Shown piece by piece: positions 1 through 12,625 of a stretch of 64,000 nt of DNA. The number at the start of each line of letters is the position of its first letter. Position 1 is the stretch's first letter. The notes under the pieces are model-generated. The model made no database searches. It had not been told where the DNA came from and saw only the letters and a program-made list of their open reading frames with translations. The DNA is from Coffea arabica. Lineage: Eukaryota; Streptophyta; Magnoliopsida; Gentianales; Rubiaceae. The translations under genes were made by a program, and so were the position numbers. Location: the NCBI RefSeq assembly GCF_036785885.1, contig NC_092322.1, positions 38,151,994 to 38,215,993 on the forward strand. The letters are read 5' to 3'.

Positions 1-10
1 GGAAAGCAAA

Positions 11-1159
11 GTGACAGCCATTGAGGAAGCCAAGGATCTGAATACTTTACGCATTGAATCTCTGATTAACTCTCTAATTTCTTACGAACTGAAACTTAAA
101 TCTAAGATGCAGGATGAAGAAGACACCAAGGTAAGAAAGAGTATTACTCTGAAAGTATCACAAGACGAAAATGAAACAACCTCACAGGATGGGAATGATT
201 TGGAAGGTGATGACAGTGATATTGCACTCATCACACGAGGCTTCAAAAGAATACTCAACAAGAGAAGATTCAGGAAAGGTGGATCCAGCAATTCCTTCCC
301 AAATCAATCCAATGACTTCAGAAACAAAGGAAAACTGGAGTTCAACAAGAAGCAGACTGATAAGTGTTTCGAATGTGGTCAACCAGGACACTATGCAAAT
401 AAATGTCTAATGAAGAAAAAGAAAGAGAACAAGGTTGAACGAAAATCAAAGTACAACAATTTCCAGATTACCTGGAATGATTGCAACTCAGAAGGTGAAA
501 TTGAGGAAGAAGAGGAATATACTCAAGTAGCTTTCATGGCCATTGGAGATGATGAAGTAACCCAATGTAACTCTCAAACTGATAGTGATAGTGAGTCTGA
601 TGTTGATGTTACTTCCTTCCTAGAAAAAATGCATAACAGCTTGAAAGAATTCTATGTTAGAAATAAGGAACTAAAGCAGAAAATTAGCTTTATAATACAA
701 GACAATGCAAATCTTTTTCGACAAAACAGGTGTTTTAAGCATGAAAATGAGAACCTAAAAAGGACTGAAACTGATATGCTTGCTGAACTTAACAAAAAGA
801 AAAATTTCTGTGACATACTCAGGAGTGAACAATGTAGCCTAAGAAAAAGGATGGATGATTTATGTCAATTGTTACTCCATATGAAACAGAACCATCTTCA
901 AAAGAATGACACTGCATCTCACTTTAACACTCATCAAGTAAGATTGAATCAAAATGCAAATGAGTTTGCTATCCACAAGAGAAGGCAAGTCATATTCATT
1001 AAACCTGTTCACTCGAGTGATTTATCAACTATGTGTAGTTTCTGCTTTCAATTTGGTCATATGAATAGCAACTGTTATGTTAAGAAAAACATGAGAAATG
1101 GCATGAGATGCATGTGGATGGTTAGACATAATGCTAACTCTCAAGGACCCAACATGTAA
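11..1159 (+). pseudogene. gag: copia gag (nucleocapsid) ORF, partial
   Basis: C-terminal part of the capsid/nucleocapsid polyprotein that packages element RNA. The frame is open upstream to the window edge, so the first Met is not a true start. A CCHC zinc knuckle (CFECGQPGHYANKC) lies at residues 119-132. It is followed by an acidic, Ser/Asp/Glu-rich stretch and a Lys/Glu-rich coiled-coil-like segment (about residues 205-295). A second CCHC-like motif (CSFCFQFGHMNSNC) lies at residues 342-355. The ORF ends in TAA at 1157-1159, where related elements read straight into the protease; the stop and a shift to the next frame at 1196 break the polyprotein. Confidence 0.85.
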
Positions 1160-1195
1160 AGGGTACCAAGTATTATCTTGTGGGTCTATGTGTAG

Positions 1196-2530
1196 GTGAA
1201 TCTGGACAACATTGCTAAAGAATCAAAATGGTTCATTGATAGTGGATGTTCAAAACATATGACTGGTGATACATCACAATTCATTAAACTCAAACCAAAG
1301 GCAAGTGGAAAGGTAACGTTTGGAGATGATAACAAAGCCAAAACTGTTGGTATTGGTGATGTTGGTAAGAATGGTCAAACCTTTATCTACAATGTCCTTC
1401 TTGTTGACAACCTGAACTACAATTTATTAAGCGTTAGCCAATTGTGTGATAGGAATCTGTTTGTATTGTTCAAGAAGCATGAATGTCTCATATTTGACTC
1501 AAAATTCAACATTATTTTCAAAGGAAAAAGAGTAAATGATATCTATGTGGTTGTTCTTGAGAAAATTGATTCCTCCTATCTCAAATGTCTCAAAGTAGCA
1601 AATGAGAACCCATGGTTTTGGCATAGAAGACTTTGTCACTTCAATATGGATTTGCTAAAAGAAATCTCTAAAAAGGATCTTGTTAGAGGTTTTCCAAAAA
1701 TCAGATTTGAAAAGGACCGGATATGTGATGCTTGCCAATTTGGAAAACAAGTCAAGATATCTTTTAAACCCAAGAAATGTGTTTCTACTTCAAAACCACT
1801 AGAACTTTTACACCTTGATCTGTTTGGTCCTACACAAACTACAAGCCTTGGTGGTATGAGATTTTGCTTTGTTGTTGTTGATGATTATTCCAGATATACA
1901 TGGGTGATGTTTCTTACACATAAAGATGATGCTTTCAAGAACTTCGTATCACTGTTTGTTAAAGTTCAGAATTTGATTGGCTTGAAAATTATCAAAATTA
2001 GAAGTGATAATGGCACTGAATTTCGTTTTTGTGGCTTTCCAGATTTTTGTGATAACAATGGCATTACACATGAATTCTCTATTGCTAGAGTCCCCCAACA
2101 AAATGGTGTAGTAGAAAGAAAAAATAGAACTCTCCAAGAGGCTGCTAGAACCATGCTCAGTGAATGCAATTTACCAAAGTATTTTTGGATTGAAACCATA
2201 AACACAACCTGTTATACCATGAACAGAGTTCTCTTAAGACCAATCTTGAACAAAACCTCCTATGAGCTCATGTTTGACAAAAAGCCTGTTGTTGGTTACT
2301 TTAAAGTCTTTGGTTGTAAATGTTTTATTTTGAACATCAAGGAACATCTTGGAAAGTTTGACAAGAAATCTGATGAGAAAATTTTCTTGGGATATTGTAA
2401 AAACAAAAGAGGTTTCAGAGTTTATAATCGTAGAACACTAGTTATAGAGGAGGCAATACACGTTACTTTTGATGAATTTAATGGTGACATTTCCATGAGT
2501 TATGGTGAAGATGATGATACAGGTGTTTAA
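1196..2530 (+). pseudogene. pol: copia pol, part 1: protease, GAG-pre-integrase, integrase
   Basis: The aspartic protease signature DSG sits at residues 15-17 within WFIDSGCSKHMTGD. A GAG-pre-integrase zinc-binding segment follows (WHRRLCHFN and CDACQFGK, about residues 142-186). The integrase core has acidic residues D208 (HLDLFGP), D271 (RSDNGTEF) and E307 (VVERKNRT), with the D-D35-E spacing intact. The C-terminal integrase part (KSDEKIFLGYC) is also present. The frame ends at TAA 2528-2530 and continues in the same frame after it, so this is a nonsense mutation in one pol reading frame and not a natural gene end. Function of the intact family: polyprotein cleavage and cDNA insertion. Confidence 0.9.
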
Positions 2531-4315
2531 AAAGAATTAAAGAAGTTAGCAATCAATGATCATGGCTCTGCTTCACCAGAAACTGATTTAAAGGATGCTG
2601 ATACTCAAGACAGTCCAACTGGAGAAGCGAATGACAGAGACACCACTACTCCTAATAATCTTCCAAGAACCTAGAAATTTGTCCAGAGCCATCCCAGGGA
2701 GCTTATAATTGGTGATCCATCTGAAAAGGTCAGAACTCGCTCCTCTAGACACTTAGTAGATAATCTTGCTTTAGTATCACACTTTGAACCTAAAAATGTT
2801 GCTGATGCATTGAATGATGAGCACTAGATTTTAGCTATGGAAGAAGAGTTAATCCAATTTGAAAGAAAAAAAGTTTGGACCCTGGTTGCTAGACCACAAG
2901 ACTATCCTATCATTGGCACAAAGTGGGTTTTTAGAAACAAAATGAATGACAAAGGGGAGGTTGTTAGAAATAAGGCCAGGCTGGTGGCTAAAGGATACAC
3001 TCAAGAAGAAGGAATAGACTTTGATGAGTCCTTTGCACCTGTAGCTAGGTTGGAGTCCATTAGAATGTTTCTAGCATTTGCTTGTTTCAAGAATTTTAAA
3101 TTATTTCAAATGGACGTTAAAAGTGCCTTCTTAAATGGTTTTATAGATCAAGAAGTCTACGTTGACCAACCTCCTGGTTTTGAAAATAAATCTTATCCAG
3201 ATCATGTTTTTAAACTCTCAAAAGCTTTATACGGATTAAAACAAGCTCCTAGAGTATGGTATGAACGTTTGAGTGGTTTTTTGATTGAAAATGGTTTTAA
3301 AAGGGGCATTGTAGATACTACACTTTTCACAAGACAGAGCTCACGAGATCTTTTGATTGTGCAAATATATGTGGATGATATCGTATTTGGTGCTACTAAT
3401 GAGAGCTTGTGCAAGGATTTTTCCAACATCATGCAAAAGGAATTTGAAATGAGCATGATGGGAGAATTAAACTTCTTTCTTGGACTCCAAGTGGTTCAAA
3501 CCCAAGATGGAACATTTATAAATCAAACAAAATACACCAAGGAGCTGTTGAAAAGATTCGGAATGGAGGACTCAAAGTCTGTTGGAACACCTATGTGCAC
3601 ATCTACCAAAATTGACAAAGATGAAGAAGGTACAAAAGTTGAGGAAAAGAAGTATAGAGGTATGATTGGAAGTTTACTTTATTTAACTGCCAGTAGGCCT
3701 GATATTATGTTTGCTGTATACTTATGTGCTCGATTTCAATCCTGTCCAAAGGACTCACACTTGAATGCGGTAACAAGAATTTTTAGATATCTTAAAGGAA
3801 CCTTAAACTTTGGCTTGTGGTATCCAAAATGTCATGAACTTCCTTTATGTGGATTCTCTGATGCTGACTTCGGTGGTTGTAAAATAGATAGAAAAAGTAC
3901 TACTGGTATATGCAACTTTCTTGGAAATTGCTTGGTATCTTGGTTTAGCAAAAAACAAAATGCTAGCTCATTGTCCACTACTGAAGCTGAATATGTTGCT
4001 GCTGGTGCTTGTTGTGCTCAATTATTATGGATGAAAAACACATTGAATGATTTTGGTTTAGTATATGAATGTGTACCTATGTACTGTGACAACAATAGTG
4101 CAATTAATCTGACAAAAAATTCCATTCAACACTCTAGGACTAAGCACATTGACATAAAGCATCATTTCATTCGCGATCTTGTCTCCAAGGGGGTAATCCG
4201 TGTTCAGTTTGTTTGTTCGAAAGAGCAAATCGCTGATATCCTCACAAAAGCTCTCCCACTGGATCAATTTGTGTTCTTGAGAACAAAACTGGGTATTTCA
4301 GAAAAAATATTCTAA
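2531..4315 (+). pseudogene. pol: copia pol, part 2: reverse transcriptase and RNase H
   Basis: Continues the frame of the upstream integrase after TAA 2528-2530. Two further in-frame TAG codons lie before residue 1 of the open part (near 2671 and 2825). Both sit where the family has Trp, so TGG to TAG (G to A). From 2837 to 4315 the frame is open for 492 codons. The reverse transcriptase has [22 protein letters not shown], the finger/palm motif [11 protein letters not shown] and the catalytic box YVDD at residues 178-181 of this ORF. RNase H follows ([19 protein letters not shown], then [10 protein letters not shown] and a second acidic motif). The catalytic residues look intact, but the upstream stops kill the polyprotein. 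Confidence 0.9.
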
Positions 4316-4803
4316 GTTTCGTTTCTAGTCAATTCTTATCGGACGTCCAATGAATTGGAACGGACGTCCGACAGTGTTCTTCGTGCTGTTTCTAAAAACA
4401 CTGGTTCGGACGGTCGTGTCGGACGCTTCACTTCGTTCGGACGTCCAACACTAAAAAATTGAGCCTTATAAGGCAGTTACCCATCCTTCTCAGTTCATTT
4501 TCTTCCATGGTCTCGGACGCAACCTTTCAATTTCCTCTCATATTTAAAATTCAAATTCCTCTCTCATCAAACCAAGTTCCAAGAAATTGACTCATCCAAC
4601 GCCATTACACCTCTATTGCTCGTTAACCACCCATAAAAATTACTCCTAACCCCCAAGTACCCCATAACTCCCAATTTACATACGAAACCCTAACCTCTCA
4701 TAATTCTCTCCTTGCGGCATTTCAGTGCATTCTCGTTTGCTCATACTGCATTCTTCCTCTATACACCACATTCTGCATCAAAAAAACACATTCACATTGC
4801 ATT
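4316..4803 (+). other. spacer between copia pol and env-like ORF, with CGGACGTCC-type motifs
   Basis: No ORF is supported here. Between about 4339 and 4450 the motif TCGGACGTCC and one-base variants occur several times in both palindromic and half forms, as they do in the 3' LTR (7330-7690). A pyrimidine-rich A/C stretch leads up to the ATG at 4804. A spacer between pol and the extra ORF is normal in SIRE-like elements. Confidence 0.6.
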
Positions 4804-6128
4804 ATGGTTAAGATCAGAGGAGGGTCTACCAATACCGGACGGTCCTTTAGACTTAGAGATGAAGACATTGAGATTGTGGAACCATCTACTCAAGCACCTA
4901 AAAAGAAGATTGTGACCCGTGGTGGTGAAGTGAAGCAAACTGCCCAAAGAAAATTGGTTACTCCAACTGCTGAACCATCTGATGAGCAGATGGAATAGCA
5001 GAACTCTGAAGGAAACATTGTTGGTGGAAATGAGGAACCAGAGCAGGCTACCCAGGGTGATGAAACTGTCACAAGGACATCTGGTAAAAGAAAGAGAACG
5101 GCAAGAAGGAAGAGCACTCCCCAATCCAAGAAAAAGTAATCTGCTGATCCCTCTGTTGATCAATAGAATGAAGGAACATTGCTGAGAATTAGCAGACGCC
5201 TGAACCCTCCACCAGGAAGTCTCCAAGGACAAGGTCTGAGGCTCAAAATGTTGGGGCATCTGTCACACAAATCTCGAAAGGGAAACGTCCTGGGAAGGAT
5301 CCAGTACCTCAGCCCGTACCAGAATCCACTCCTCTCCCAAAATTCATTGATGATGAAGCCAGAGACAGATTTGAGTTGGTCTCTCAAAAAGGGTTCATCA
5401 CCCAAAGGCTCATCCTTCCCCACGAATTTCGTAAGCTTGATCTTGAACCTGTTATTAAACTGTTTGAATTCCAAAAATGGGTTCATCTTCTGACCATTCC
5501 AAATATCTTTTACCCTAACATGCTTTATCAATTCTTTGCTAATTTTAGAAAGGGTAACTCATACACAGAACTCATCTCTAGGGTCAACTCTGTGAACACC
5601 ATATTAACACCTGACATTGTAAACTCCATTTTGAAAACAAAGATTGAAGATGATTACAAAGGAAAAATTGTAAATTTCTTTTCATATGAGGAATTTCCTT
5701 CTGCCTACCATCATTTTTACAATGCTAAACTCATGACCTATTTTCAAACCAAATTCAATACTCCTGCTGAGGCAAGATTAGATGATCTCAGTTCTCAGAA
5801 TCTGATCATCTTCACCATCATTTCAAATCTGTTGGTGCCAACTGATGGCCACAGAACAGATGCAAACAAAATGGAACTCTATCTTTTCTACTGTTTTGTT
5901 GAAAAAATCCGCATTGACTTTGGTTTTGTGATGTGCAAGTTTCTGCTCAAAATTAGCACTGATAGTCATAGAAAACTCTCTTATGGTAAATTTTTGACTC
6001 CTATCTTTGCTTATTTTGAAATACCTTTTTCTGAAAAATCACCTAAAGACAGTGGTTCAACAGTTTTTTCAAAAGTTTATTTTGAAAGAAAGAACTTAAG
6101 ATTTTTTTTATGGCCATTGGTGCTATAA
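4804..6128 (+). pseudogene. copia extra ORF (env-like / putative plant transposon protein), broken
   Basis: ATG 4804 opens a basic, Lys/Arg- and Thr-rich N-terminal segment that stops at TAG 4996. Further stops and at least one frameshift follow. The best-preserved block is 5376-6128 (250 codons), with FRKLDLEPVIKLFEFQKWVH, NSVNTILTPDIVNSIL and a Cys/Phe-rich C-terminal half. This type of ORF is found downstream of pol in SIRE-like copia elements. It is called env-like by position, although no clear signal peptide or fusion segment is visible here. Function in the family is unproven. A related domain type occurs in the Athila element at 39951-40565. Confidence 0.7.
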
Positions 6129-6338
6129 GGAGACTGTGGCTGAGTCTAGAAGAAAAAACTTTCATGAGACCCCTGTCACTCCTAGGATTTCTCGTGATCA
6201 GTCAGACTATGTCTCTCCTTTCACTATTCATCCTAGAAAGTCTGCCAGCAAGTCCTTCTCTTCCAATTCTGAGGTCATCTCCTTGCTTGAATATCTCAAA
6301 TAGCATGTTTTGCTTATTGAAGATGGTCTCATAATGAC

Positions 6339-6629
6339 ATGACCTCTGCCCAACAATCTTCTTTCATTGAAAAAAGGAACCTTCTTGTGCCTCCAATACC
6401 TGAAAACAATGCAAATGTTCATGGGAAAGAGCCAAGACCTGAGCCCACAAGGCCAACTACTGGTACTGAGGCCACACCTGCTTCCAGTTCTCAGCCCAAG
6501 GATAAAGGTAAGGCTCCAGCAACTGAGGAAGCATATGAAGAAGACGATGAAGAAACTGAGAAAGAAGAGGACCCTGAACAGTTTCGTCTGGCCAGGAGGA
6601 GGCCTGGATCATCTAAAATCATTATCTAG
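6339..6629 (+). pseudogene. C-terminal acidic fragment of the copia extra ORF
   Basis: Open for 96 codons. Composition is Pro/Thr/Ser-rich, then a Glu/Asp run (about residues 64-80), then a basic tail (LARRRPGSSK). It follows the env-like ORF after further frame breaks (6129-6338) and is probably its carboxyl end. I do not recognise a domain. Confidence 0.5.
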
Positions 6630-7163
6630 GCACTGCTAGGTCACTGCACCTTATTCTAGAACTATAGTTCATCTTTTGCATTGCAAAACTTTTCGTTTCT
6701 GGTTTGTACAATTGGGTATTTTCTACTGTTTATGGATGTTTTGACCAAGTGTTGGATTATGAATGTTTGTTATGGATGTATTTGTTAATATCTGCTGAAT
6801 GGATATGTTTGTTATGAATGTTTCTGATGATTTTGGATTGTGCTGAGCATGAATGGATTTTACTGATATTGTCTGATTGAAAAATCTTTGTTATCAAATT
6901 GCGTGTTGTTGCTAATGTTTCTGATGGATCGTGCTAATGTTATCTGATGCTACTGGTATCAAAATTGATCAGACATGGCATACCCACTTTTGTGATGACA
7001 AAAAGGGGGAGAATTGGATTAGCACTGATGGTGCAAAGTAACTAGTTAGGGGGAGTCAGTTTTAGGGGGAGTTGTTTCTTCTTGTATACTCATGCACTTT
7101 GTTAGGGGGAGTTGTAATCCCAGCTCGTATATTTTTGCTCTATCCAAATGTTTGGTCATCATC
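6630..7163 (+). other. copia 3' untranslated region with repeated polypurine-like runs
   Basis: No coding evidence. It contains reiterated TTGTTATGGATGTTT/TCTGATG-type phrases (6740-6960) and several GGGGGAG runs: 7003-7011, in the AGGGGGAGT stretches at 7048-7071, and near 7104-7112. These resemble the true polypurine tract at 7164-7177 and are a usual feature upstream of SIRE 3' LTRs. Confidence 0.6.
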
Positions 7164-7177
7164 AAAAAGGGGGAGAT
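7164..7177 (+). promoter_or_regulatory. polypurine tract of copia element
   Basis: AAAAAGGGGGAGAT lies immediately before the TG that starts the 3' LTR. In the family it primes plus-strand DNA synthesis. Confidence 0.8.
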
Positions 7178-8303
7178 TGTTTATCTCAATTCATATCTTT
7201 TGATGATTACAAAACAAACGGATGTTACTAATACTTTTTGTAGAGACCTTTTTCAGAAATGACACTAAACAGGTCTGTGGACTTAAAGCAAAAAGAAGAT
7301 CAAAAAAAGGTGAAAAGTGCTAAGGAAGATGTCGGAGCACAAAAGGAGAGTATCGGACATCCGACATCCATTGAGTAACTTCGGACGTATGAAGAACTCG
7401 GACTCGGACATCCGAAGAAGACAAGCCAGGACTTCTACGATTACTGATCACGATCGGACGCTCAACACTTGATCATCGGACGTCCAACAAGCGTTACTGA
7501 ACTTCAGACGCAACACATTGGACGCATCGGCTGTCCGAAGGAATTGAAGAGGAACTTCCAAATTTGTATCTTACCCTCGGACGCATGGTGATAGAGGATC
7601 GGACGTTCTAAGAGATTCAAGAAAATTTCTCAAACTCATTGACTTCGTTCGGACGCATAAAAACTGAATATCGGACGTCCGACAGCACCAACGGCTAGTT
7701 GACTCTTCAGTTGCCTTCTATCCGTTGACAGCATTAATTGAAGAATTTCTTGGTCTCCTATAAAAGGAAAAAAGTCAACCACCTCAGAGCAACTTTGCAC
7801 ATCAAGTCTACATCAAATCGTGAGTGATTCAAGTGTTAGAATACTCAAAAGGAGCTCTTGTATTCTCAGCTTGTGCAATTTTCTTGTAACTTTTCAGGTG
7901 TGACACAGCTTATTCAATAGTGTAGCATTGTAAGGGTTATCCGAGTGTTTGTAAAACTTCCTTGCTTGACCAAGTGTGGTTTGGGGCAAGAAGGAAGTGA
8001 TCCTTCCCTTGAACACAAGATATTGGTTGCAAGTTTGTTCAACTTGAAGTAGCTTGTTATATAAAGTGTAGTTCAAACTCAAGTGGAGTTTGAAACCTGG
8101 TTTGTTTCTTTACTTTCATTTATAGCTTTTCTATATAAACTGTTCACCTCTTCATCTCACGAACATCTGTGCTCTCTTATAAACTGATCCATTGAGTAGT
8201 TTTTGAGAAAAGAAGGGTAGACTTGAAAAAGAGTTACCTATATCTTAGTTGGTTTTAGAAAACCTAATTCATCCCCCCTCTTAGGTTGTCTTCGATTTTT
8301 ACA
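7178..8303 (+). repeat. copia 3' LTR (about 1.13 kb)
   Basis: Starts TGTTTATCTC directly after the polypurine tract. It ends near 8303 with ...TTTTTACA, where the sequence changes abruptly to minus-strand gypsy gag coding sequence. A TATA box (CTATAAAAG) lies at about 7758-7766, with CAACTTTGCACATC downstream, fitting a U3/R boundary. The U3 part (7330-7690) carries at least eight TCGGACGTCC-like sites. The exact right end is inferred from the change of sequence and could be off by some bases. Confidence 0.75.
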
Positions 8304-9314
8304 AAGTGTTTCATAGATATTACCTTGAATATGCACCACTTGAGAACTTACCAAAAGAGATGCCATGAGAATATCTTGGGTAGCAATACCCTTAGAACCT
8401 ATACTTTTAATGCACTCCTCAAGAGGGGTGAAAAATGAGTCAGTAAAACTCACCTCTTGAGGTTCAAGATTAGTTCTAAAGATATTATCATGTGAAATGG
8501 ACATTTGCTCATTGAAATACAATTGAGATTCATCATTTTCATCAAAATGCAACCCATTTTCACATACGACATTCCCACCCTTCATGCTAGGATCATTTTG
8601 CAAATTGTTAGAAGAAATAACTTCATACAATGCATTCAATTGCTCATGTATTCTACTAAAGTGAGAAACTAATTCATCTATCCTTTCCTCAATCCTATCA
8701 AAACGGTTGAAAGTCACATTAGCTAATTTTTCTATAGTTAACTCCCAAGATGGTTTTGATTCATATTGGACACTTTCAGGTTGGTAATCATAAAAATTTG
8801 AAAAATCACTATAAGTACCTTGATTATCCAACCATAAGCATAAGAATTGCTCCAATTAGCACTGTGTTGATTAAAATAAGAATTGTACTGCTCTAATTCA
8901 TTATAATAATCCACACTTTGTGTTTGCATACATGTATTAATAGCATAATAACCTCCACACAAGTCACAATTCATATGATAAGAGTTAAAAGCATTAGCAT
9001 TCCTCCTTTGCTCAATTTCATGCATAATTGTGTTCATTTGAACTTGTAACATAATTACATCAAATTTTGCCTTTAAGCATTTCAAACCATCTTAAAAAAA
9101 CATACCTTTAGTAATTTCTTGGTTACCTCTATTGAAGGAGCTTTGCACTTGGCAACCATCCATTGCTAATCTTCCACTTCTCAAGCATTGTTCTCCAAAT
9201 TGAACTACCCTTCTCATCACCTAAAATTGTTTTTAAACAACTTAAGAGTAAGATTAGTATGAAGAATAGGTAATTCACACATAAAACATAAAAATAAAAG
9301 AAAATAACATTCAA
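8304..9314 (-). pseudogene. gag: Ty3/gypsy gag fragment, minus strand
   Basis: Two overlapping open stretches (9085-8738 and 8855-8304) read as the C-terminal half of a plant gypsy gag. They include a CDLCGGYYAINTC zinc-knuckle-like motif in which the usual His position reads Tyr, then a Tyr/Asn/Gln-rich region and a SWELTIEKLANVTFNRFDRI coiled-coil segment. Frame changes separate them, so the gene is dead. It is cut at 8304 by the copia 3' LTR. Upstream on the minus strand are the leader (to about 9400), a tRNA-Asp PBS and an LTR, which places this gag in the Tat/Athila group. The N-terminal capsid part is not recognisable. Confidence 0.7.
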
Positions 9315-9403
9315 TACTAACCAGACTCAATCAACACACACTAGACAACTAATAAAATGTTTAAACTAATAAACTTGCTCTTCACACCAATATTGCCAAA
9401 TCT

Positions 9404-9421
9404 TCCCCGGCAACGGCACCA
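9404..9421 (-). promoter_or_regulatory. primer-binding site (tRNA-Asp) of minus-strand gypsy element
   Basis: Read on the plus strand this is TCCCCGGCAACGGCACCA. It matches the 3' end of plant tRNA-Asp at 17 of 18 positions (one G to A). It lies a few bases inside the LTR end at 9428, so the element runs leftwards. Confidence 0.85.
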
Positions 9422-9427
9422 AAACCT

Positions 9428-11462
9428 TGACGGGATTTTGCTATACATGCAAGTTAAAAAATCTGATTTACACCCATTTCACTGCAAGTATACAGGTCAA
9501 CTAGTAGTTTATGGTATATATCGGGTCGATCCCACAAGAAAGATTGAACAATTACCGGCACTACTAAAACTTCTCTATTATTTAGACTATCAATGAATTA
9601 TAAGAAATGAATCCTACTGAACTTATGCAAAATAGCAAATGAAAGCTCCTTAGGCTATGGTATCTCTAACTACTCATGCAAGTGCTATATTTGGATCATT
9701 GAGAACTACTATCTTGACTAATTATGGTGTAATTTCCTTATGTATATGATTCCTACTTTCGTAGTGAATCAATTATACTCATAACTAATCCATACCTATT
9801 CTCATGGTTATGAAATTAGCTACAAGTTCATTTCTTCTGTGAAATTACATGAAATGAATCACTTAAAATCATATAGGTGCACCTCTACTCTCGTGAGTAT
9901 ACTCCCTATGTTTAACACTTCTTGAACCAGTGTTAAATCTCAATTTTCATTGCAGAAATAATACCTTAGATAATCACAATTAATGGTACCAGATTAATTA
10001 TGATTTAAAGAGCTAAAGTGCTAAATAACTTGCTCAAATAATAACAATCAAATAGCCAAATAATAAATACTACCAATCATAGGAAATTCAACCAAATCCA
10101 ATGCATAAACTTTAAAAACACATAGTAAACATAAAATCCAAAACTTGTATATTAATTAAACTTTGAATCAAGTACAAAAGATAAAGAGTTGGAAAGGAAA
10201 AGTAACCTTTGTCACATGAGCTCTTCCTTGCCTTCTTCATCTCCATCTTCATCTTTGCCTAGCTAATAAACAATTAGGATGAACTACACTACTCTATACT
10301 CTACTACTAAACTAATTGAACTAAGAAAAACTAGTGAGAACTACATTTTTGTGGAGTTTCTCTAGCCTTCCAAAGTTATGAAAATGTTTTTCAAGGCTTC
10401 TTTTTATAGAGGAATTTCTTGTAATAGACAAGTGTTAAATCATGTCTTGAGCCCATGAACAAGCTAAAAATGAGTTGTAAAGTTTCTTTTACAGCTGTCT
10501 TGGGCTGTTTCCACAGATATTCTTGCAGGAAAGATGGGTCAAAAAGCTTGTGTGAACAGAACAAAAGTTGGTAAGCCGAAAGTAGTGATCTGAGGGCTAG
10601 ATCCGAGGTTGGATCGCTCAAAATAGCCCTCGGATCTCATTTTTCTTCATTTTTACCTTCACTGTTCATTGGAATCCGAGGCTGCTACAATGGATCCGAG
10701 CTCAGATCCTATGGCCTCGGATCCACTTCTCCAGAAGATTAGACGCAGGCTCGGATCTAAATGAATCCGGGCTCGGATTACTTGCTCTATTTTTTGTCCA
10801 ATTTCAACTGATATTTTCTCGATGTTAGAGGTTGAACTAGCTTTAGTGTAAAACACAAGACTTGTAGGTCTTTGAGTGAGCTTTCTAGTACATCAAGAAT
10901 CACCCAATTTTGAGTTCTGTGAACCAAGAAATGAAAAAATACCCTTGACTGGTCAGAACCTTATTTCAGCTTTCGACTACGAAATTGCACTTTAGTATTT
11001 CGACTTTTTGACTATTCAAAGGACTAAACTATACTTCAATGTCTTCATACTAAATGTAGATCTATCTCTTGGTTTCAAAATGGTATAAGAATCACCTCAA
11101 TCCGATCATTGTAACCCAAGATATAGCCAAAATACCACAAGGTGTCAAAGCTATGAAACTCCTTTTCTTTAGAACTTGATTGCATTTCATTTCTTGCACT
11201 TCGTATTCTCTTTTTATCACTTCAAACCATCATCAATCATCCAATTCTCTTCTGAATTTATGCCATTTGATGATTGAATCATTAAACCTATAAAAACATG
11301 AAGTTTTCACCATAAAAATCCATAGAAATGCAATTTTTACCATTTAAACCACAAAATGCATATTTTTACTAGAATCTTAGTTAATTAGCTATAAAAGTTG
11401 TTAAAACACACCAAAACTAAATAATAGAACACACTTAAAACACTCAAAATATGCACTTATCA
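9428..11462 (-). repeat. gypsy LTR (about 2.0 kb), minus strand
   Basis: On the minus strand it begins TGATAAGTGCATATTTTG right after a polypurine run (11463-11476) and ends ...CCCGTCA seven bases before the PBS. TGATAAGT is a common start of Athila/Tat LTRs. The interior has a cluster of GGATCCGAG/CTCGGATC motifs (10560-10790). No ORF in it is credible as a gene. Unusually, both junctions look like internal ones: PBS and gag on the left, 3' internal region and polypurine tract on the right. Confidence 0.8.
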
Positions 11463-12217
<755 letters not shown>

Positions 12218-12379
12218 TTTTCAGCAACGACCTGAAGTAACAATGACAGAGACTTTAATTTGGACACGAGATAGTGATAGAAGCAATGGAATTGATTGGG
12301 GCTAGTGTCACATTTACTGACTCGTATACCTTACATATATAAAGCGTCCAAAGCCTTGTGAACAGTGCAGGATGAGCCG

Positions 12380-12625
12380 GTTATGCCATTATTTCTCTGG
12401 CTTTGAGGGGCCTTTTGGTCCTTTGATGATGGGTGCCAGTGGTTTCGTTGTACATTCTCACTTATGTCCAGGTGGCTCTCTTCTAATTTATGTCCGTGAT
12501 TCTTGTGACTTTGAGGGGCATTTTGGTCTTTTGGTATTGGATGGCAATGGTTTTGCTGGAAATTCACTTGTGTCGGACTGTCGGAGTGGGTTATCTAGTA
12601 ATTTTCACCAACTTTGAGGGCATTT
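12380..12625. repeat. degenerate tandem repeat upstream of the GST relic
   Basis: Two units of roughly 105-110 bp share the phrases CTTTGAGGGGCNTTTTGGTC, GGNTGNCAGTGGTTT and TTCACTTATGTC. A shorter third unit begins at about 12612 (AACTTTGAGGGCATTTGG). Non-coding. The ORFs in it on either strand follow the repeat and are not genes. Confidence 0.55.

Larger units (their letters stand above)
1..8303 (+). mobile_element. Ty1/copia retrotransposon, SIRE/Maximus-like, 5' end outside window
   Basis: The order is gag, protease, integrase, reverse transcriptase and RNase H, then a long spacer, an env-like ORF, a polypurine tract and a 3' LTR. Integrase before reverse transcriptase is the copia order. 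The extra ORF between RNase H and the 3' LTR, together with the AAAAAGGGGGAGAT polypurine tract, fits the SIRE/Maximus lineage. The 5' LTR and PBS lie left of the window. Several in-frame stops and frameshifts make it non-autonomous. At its right end it abuts minus-strand gypsy gag sequence, so it probably inserted into that gag. The target-site duplication cannot be checked because the left end is missing. Confidence 0.9.

Noticed and set aside
9404-9421. tRNA-like sequence (also 27867-27884, 59417-59434)
   Set aside because: Only the 18 bases complementary to the tRNA-Asp 3' end are present; they are primer sites, not tRNA genes.
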